Assembly (NCBI RefSeq): GCF_902459465.1
Contig: NC_047070.1
Span: 7,614,554 to 7,678,553 of the forward strand
From: Asterias rubens
Taxonomy: Eukaryota > Echinodermata > Asteroidea > Forcipulatida > Asteriidae
Direction of reading: 5' to 3'
DNA length: 64,000 nucleotides
Under the pieces are notes generated by a model. The model saw only the letters and a program-made list of their open reading frames with translations, was not told the origin of the DNA and searched no databases. The position numbers and the translations under genes were made by a program. This document shows positions 60,010 through 64,000 of the stretch, piece by piece. Position 1 is the stretch's first letter; each line of letters starts with the position of its first letter.

Positions 60010-60377
60010 ATGGATGTGACAGGAGTGACCGAGAAAGAGCTGGTTGATAGAATAAATAGTTCTGGCATAGACAAACTAAGGTAATCTTTAGCTAAAGTGA
60101 ATGTGACAAGACACAGTAGTTAAAGACAAACTCCAAAGGCGACATTTTTTCGCGATAAAATTACTGTTTTTAGGTTTGCCCGTCTACGTCTGTAGGGCGT
60201 CGGAAGACTGACATTGACAAGGTCAATGGCCAGAAGTTGCAACACGGATCAGTGACCCTCCCGCAACCATCAGTCACCCTCGACGGATCGGAAATAACAA
60301 CCAAAACTTCCCACCAGTGACTCCGATTTGTGCTGATAAATACTTCGACAAAAGCATGGACGACCTCCATGACAAAA
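60010..60377 (+). CDS. 5' exons of an unidentified gene (partial)
   Basis: I do not recognise the product. An ATG with A at -3 and G at +4 opens MDVTGVTEKELVDRINSSGI and runs to a GTAATC donor, giving exon 1 at 60010-60080, which ends in phase 2. A matching acceptor (ATCAG at 60248-60252, or CATCAG ending 60273) would continue into a frame reading NNNQNFPPVTPICADKYFDK up to a good GTAAGA donor after 60377. The phases agree for either acceptor. Two other AG sites nearer to exon 1 lead to immediate stops. No later exon is certain, because a retroelement insertion and an assembly gap follow. The gene points away from ACTR1. Exon 1 is likely; exon 2 is tentative. Confidence 0.5.
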
Positions 60378-60748
60378 GTAAGACATTTTTTCTGTTACAA
60401 AACAGAGAAACATTGCCAAGGTCATGATGATCGAGGACTGTCATGACTGTTTTACAAAAAATAAAAACATTTCTTATTCCTGGTCTAGATAGAGTCTAGA
60501 TATAGCTCTATGGATAAAGCCCATCAATGGTTACATTGTCTTGATTCGATTGTATCTGTAATACTGATCAGCAATGACGTGGACGTAAATAGAATAGCTT
60601 TCAATCATGGTAGTTGTACATTTTTAAAACTTTATGTGGCAGATGATACTTTTTCCTTATTTCTCACACCATCAACTTTTTAGGTCTACCACTGATATGG
60701 TTCAAAATTAAAGTGACCAAAAGTGACTAAGTAATTGTGGTTTATGTT
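60378..60748. other. Likely intron, no feature recognised
   Basis: The stretch follows the tentative second exon and ends at the left copy of the target duplication of the Penelope-like element. I see no further exon. Confidence 0.35.
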
Positions 60749-60780
60749 TATATTTATTAATATATAATGAATAGGGTAGA

Positions 60781-60820
60781 TGGCCTTAGCTTTCGATCCA
60801 ATCCGGACCTTCTTCAGAGG
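60781..60820 (-). ncRNA. Hammerhead-like ribozyme motif, candidate
   Basis: The minus strand reads CTGAAGA, then AGGTCC, a five-base loop, GGATC and GAAA. CUGANGA and GAAA are the conserved hammerhead core strands and GGUCC/GGAUC pairs as helix II. One extra A sits between CUGAAGA and the helix. Penelope-like elements are known to carry hammerhead ribozymes. I cannot confirm the cleavage site or helices I and III. Confidence 0.45.
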
Positions 60821-61336
60821 CATAAGACAAGTACAAACAAATACATATCCATTTATAGAAAAAGAGAGGGGGAAAGGGATTAAGGAAAGGATCCAGAAAG
60901 AAGCGGGAAAATAACAGCCAATCAAAGTTCCTATTTCAGAAACAATATTGGGGGCTATGAACCAATAGGAGTGAAGTGGCGAGGACAAAGGATGTTTAGA
61001 ATGAAAGGAAGGGTTACTGGACCATAAAAGTGGTAAATGTATTGTTCGACAACAATGGAGGGAGACATGAAAGGGTAGGATTAGAGAGCAAGTTGCATCA
61101 TGATGCAACTAACAATGGTCAATTAATAAGAATAGCAAGATCAAAGGTATGATGATTTTAAAAATAGGTATGAGGGACCTGTGGAAAAAAAAAAAAGGGG
61201 GGGGTTACTTACATCAGATAGTTACAGTGATGAATTTATAAAAACAACTTTAAACTAGGTTAATTTATACTTTATGTACAGAATATATACAACATATGAG
61301 TTCTTAGGCAGAAGTGAAGTGGAGGGTAATGAGAAG

Positions 61337-62671
61337 TTATTTAACACCAGTGTTTATGTTAAGTCCAAAGGGTTTTACTGTCTTGAGTTGGTGAATCCAG
61401 TGTGATTCTCTATTCTTGCGGTGTGTGTCATCACCATTGCAAGCTTCAATCACCAGAAGTTCAACATCAATGACACTATGATTGGGGCTGTTGAAGTGGA
61501 TAGAGACTGGGTACGGTTTCTTAGTCTTTATGGAAGAGACATGATTCGCAAAGCGAAGACTAAGTTTGGTCTTAGTCTCTCCCACATATTGTAGCCCACA
61601 TCTCTTACATGATATGACATAGACTACATTAGACGTGCTGCATTCAGAGTCGGTCTTGATGTTGTATGAAGAGCCAGTGGTATGACTCTTCACCTTAAGT
61701 GAGGGCTTAATGTGCAGACACGTTTTGCATTTGGAACGGGTACATTTGTGACAGCCCAGTATATCTGTCGGGGGTTGTGTTTGGACTGTACCTGGGGGAA
61801 GTTTGGCCCTGACTAGTATGTCACCAAGGTTCTTAGGGCGGCGGAATGCAACCATGGGAACCTCAGTGATTGCTGAGTGTAACCTGCTGGAGGAGTGAAG
61901 TATAGGCATGTTATTATTGAGAATTGAGGGAAGTTTGGGTAGTTTGGGGTGGAAGGTGGTGACCAAAGCAACTCTATTGGTAGGAGGTTTTTTAGCTCCC
62001 GTGTTAGTCAACAGAGTATGACGAGGTACGTTGAGAGCCCTGTTGATAGCAAGTTGGACCCTACGTTCGCTGTGTCCCCTAGATACAAGGTGTTTCCTTA
62101 GCTCTGATGAGCGCCTCTTGTACAGGGTATCTGTGGAACAGATACGCCTGATACGTAAGGCCTGACTGTAAGCAATTGCCTTCTTACAGTGACTAGGGTG
62201 ACAGCTATTGGAGAGAAGGTACTGGTGGGTGTCGGTGGGTTTACTGTAAACATCTGTGACAAGGCCATTAGGAGACTTGGTTATTGTCACATCTAGAAAG
62301 TTCACACTGGTGAGAGATTGTTCGGTAGTGAACTTTATGGTGGGGTGAAATGAGTTGATATGGGCAATAAACTCATCCAAGCTGTCTTGGTCACCACACC
62401 AGATGGAGAAAATATCATCAATAAATCTCCACCAAACTAGTGGTCGGTTGGGGGCGGAGGACAGGAGTCTGTCCTCCAACTGAGACATGAATAGGTTAGC
62501 ATATGAGGGTGCCATTTTGGTACCCATGGCAGTACCCTGTACCTGTAGAAAATGCCTGTCAGAAAATGTGAAATTATTCTTCATTAGAATGTGGCTCATG
62601 AGTTCCTTAATATGACTCACTGAGGGGCGGGACTGATTACTAGCATTGAGGGCAGAGACACATGCACTCAT
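61337..62671 (-). CDS. Penelope-like element polymerase, RT C-terminal half plus GIY-YIG endonuclease
   Basis: Open for 444 codons from an internal Met; the homologous frame extends about eight codons further upstream to the truncation point. Residues 46-66 read QGTAMGTKMAPSYANLFMSQ (RT motif B region). RFIDDIFSIW near 82-91 holds the Asp-Asp pair of the polymerase active site, and TSVNFLDVTI follows. A CHKCTRSKCKTC cysteine cluster near 304-315 links to the endonuclease, which starts VVYVISCKRCGLQYVGETKT (the GIY-YIG strand pair) and contains the ESHWIHQLKT helix. RT motifs before YTNIP are missing, so the copy cannot be autonomous, but the remaining frame has no stop or frameshift. That suggests recent insertion. 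Confidence 0.88.
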   Translation of the reverse strand: MSACVSALNASNQSRPSVSHIKELMSHILMKNNFTFSDRHFLQVQGTAMGTKMAPSYANLFMSQLEDRLLSSAPNRPLVWWRFIDDIFSIWCGDQDSLDEFIAHINSFHPTIKFTTEQSLTSVNFLDVTITKSPNGLVTDVYSKPTDTHQYLLSNSCHPSHCKKAIAYSQALRIRRICSTDTLYKRRSSELRKHLVSRGHSERRVQLAINRALNVPRHTLLTNTGAKKPPTNRVALVTTFHPKLPKLPSILNNNMPILHSSSRLHSAITEVPMVAFRRPKNLGDILVRAKLPPGTVQTQPPTDILGCHKCTRSKCKTCLHIKPSLKVKSHTTGSSYNIKTDSECSTSNVVYVISCKRCGLQYVGETKTKLSLRFANHVSSIKTKKPYPVSIHFNSPNHSVIDVELLVIEACNGDDTHRKNRESHWIHQLKTVKPFGLNINTGVK

Positions 62672-62712
62672 GCCTTCATGATGGGGTATGTTAGTATATA
62701 TTTATTAATATA

Positions 62713-63650
62713 AATATATTTCTACCTCCATGGTTATACCGTAGATCATGACATGACAAGTACGACAAGGTTCTGGTGTAGGTCCTAGCATACTTCTAGT
62801 TTCTAGAACTTAGAAGTAGTCCTAGCATAAACATGTTTTTATCAAGGGTTCAGTTTATACAAGTTTGATGTACACGTATTGTACGAACATGATTCTGTGC
62901 ATAATATAATTACATACTTTGTGCTTTGTTTTGTGCATGTATTACAAAAATGATACTTTTAGTACACTGTACCATAAAGCATCAAGTTGTAAGCTTTATT
63001 GTTAGACCCTACTGGTACTGTAATAATGGTACGTTTGTTATGCCTATAATTTTATCATATGATATGAGACTATGAGTTTTTGTAGGTTTGTAATTCGAAA
63101 AGCAAGGACTAGGTCACATGAGCGAAACCCTTCTTAAGGTAGGAATTTGAAAAAAGAATATAATTTCTTTTTAATTTTTGTTTTCAAATAAGTTTGATTT
63201 ATTCAACAACAAAAATAGATTCTGCATTGGGCATCCTCAAAAAATAAATCCTTTTGGTTTTACTTGGAAATTGTTACCATTTAACTTTATTATTTTGGGG
63301 GCAACTATCCCAATTAATACATTTTTGATTCTAAACGATTCTAAACTCATTATACTGATAGGTCTCATTTTGTAGTTTAGGTGGGTGAAAAGTCATTTCA
63401 AACCTTGCCATCAAAGAAGAAGTATTGTGAGCACTTAAATGTGATTCTCTGCAAACTCTGCATCTTAAAAATTTGGATTTAAATTAACAAGTAAGTTGAC
63501 TGGCACTGTGGTCAGGTGGTTCAGGGCCCACTAATAATGGCTTCAGTACTGCCAGAGGCAAATTGTAATGTATTAAGCTGTCTCATGACTTCACAAAGCC
63601 AACATTAAAACAATTGATATTTATTAAGCTGCAGCCACCTTTGGCAAACA
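62713..63650. other. Probable intronic sequence, no exon established
   Basis: AT-rich sequence downstream of the retroelement. A TTTTTGTAG acceptor-like site near 63085 precedes a short segment ending in an AAG|GTAGGA donor-like site near 63137, but its only open frame hits TAA before the donor. It is not called. Confidence 0.35.
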
Positions 63651-63750
63651 NNNNNNNNNNNNNNNNNNNNNNNNNNNNNNNNNNNNNNNNNNNNNNNNNN
63701 NNNNNNNNNNNNNNNNNNNNNNNNNNNNNNNNNNNNNNNNNNNNNNNNNN
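63651..63750. other. Assembly gap (100 N)
   Basis: Exactly 100 unknown bases, the conventional size for a scaffold gap of unknown length. Sequence on either side may not be adjacent in the genome. Confidence 0.99.
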
Positions 63751-63864
63751 AGGTAAGATGACTAAAATTAACCCATACATAATAATAATAATGATAGTCG
63801 ATATTAATATAGCGCTTTATACACCCGAAGGGTGTCTCAAAGCTCTGAAACATGCAGTATTTTA

Positions 63865-64000
63865 TGCAAGGTTTTTTACAAGGTGCTGTGGCGCAATATG
63901 CATCCAATCCAGCCAAGAACACCGGGGCGAACCCCTTCTCTTTTCGATAAGCGCACTGGGGTCTTTTACCTGTGTTACACAACACAAGGGACCAACGGCT
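63865..64000 (-). mobile_element. tRNA-derived SINE, body only, cut by window edge
   Basis: TTTTTTACAAGGTGCTGTGG, CACCGGGGCGAACCCCTTCT and CTTTTCGATAAGCGCACTGG match the SINE body at 34044-34200 in the same orientation. The tRNA-like head would lie beyond the window. Confidence 0.75.

Larger units (their letters stand above)
60765..62696 (-). mobile_element. Penelope-like retroelement, 5'-truncated
   Basis: The insertion is bounded by a 16-bp direct repeat, TATATTTATTAATATA, at 60749-60764 and 62697-62712. On the minus strand it begins inside the polymerase, at YTNIPHHEG, right at the target junction. Upstream stop codons belong to the target. The 3' non-coding part (60765-61336) ends in a hammerhead-like motif. 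The target repeat is AT-rich, but its position at both ends of the homology supports it. Confidence 0.82.

Noticed and set aside
60686..61108. Minus-strand 140-codon frame ending LKKVRIGSKAKAIYPIHYI
   Set aside because: It lies in the 3' non-coding part of the Penelope element, and its end is the translated hammerhead-like motif.
63085..63137. Possible small exon between TTTTTGTAG and AAG|GTAGGA
   Set aside because: The longest frame meets TAA before the donor, and the phase does not follow from the tentative upstream exon.

Overview
The window is eukaryotic nuclear DNA, AT-rich and intron-bearing, and very dense in short inverted-repeat transposons. Two genes can be named from their spliced products, and both are conserved animal genes: ER mannosyl-oligosaccharide glucosidase and the actin-related protein Arp1/centractin. 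The repeat landscape suggests a marine invertebrate deuterostome, most likely an echinoderm. It includes tRNA-derived SINEs, a Penelope-like element, many MITE families and a foldback element like the sea urchin TU type. The organism is inferred, not proven. A run of 100 N marks a scaffold gap near the right end.

Layout. Positions 1-11.3 kb hold no gene I can support. They contain many MITE copies, a 33-bp minisatellite and a probable solo LTR. Positions 11.35-15.1 kb hold one very large uninterrupted coding exon on the minus strand, for a protein of about 1,249 residues that I do not recognise. Positions 15.1-24.5 kb are repeats: MITEs, LINE remnants, and a 1.8-kb pair of elements built from an 18-bp palindrome. 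Positions 24.58-31.48 kb hold a four-exon plus-strand MOGS gene whose reading frame joins exactly across all three introns. Positions 31.5-40.5 kb are intergenic, with MITEs and SINE copies. Positions 40.53-54.53 kb hold a ten-exon minus-strand ACTR1 gene. It rebuilds to 376 codons, the length of human ACTR1A, and its introns are packed with transposon insertions. Positions 54.75-59.87 kb are a single foldback element. Positions 60.01 kb onward carry the first exon of an unidentified plus-strand gene, with a 5'-truncated Penelope-like retroelement downstream and then the gap.

How the parts relate. MOGS acts in the ER on newly transferred N-glycans. ACTR1 forms the minifilament of dynactin. 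Nothing suggests a shared pathway. The clearest structural relationship is between ACTR1 and the gene starting at 60010. They are divergent, and without the 5.1-kb foldback element their start codons would be only about 350 bp apart, so the element appears to sit inside a former bidirectional promoter.

Repeat families named here for convenience. A: about 380 bp, ends TTAAAGGCAGTGGACACTAT. B: ends TTAAAGCCATTGGAC. C: ends TTAAAGGAACACGTTGCC. D: ends AAAGGAACGTTACAG. E: ends GATTTCACRAA with TAGGACTAGTCCTA-like cores. F: ends TAGACCCTTCCCATGAAATA. G: non-TIR repeat beginning near ACCAAGGCATTTTCTC. H: ends GGGCCCAATTTCAT. I: ends TATGGCGCCACCACTTTTTC. Family assignment is by eye within this window.
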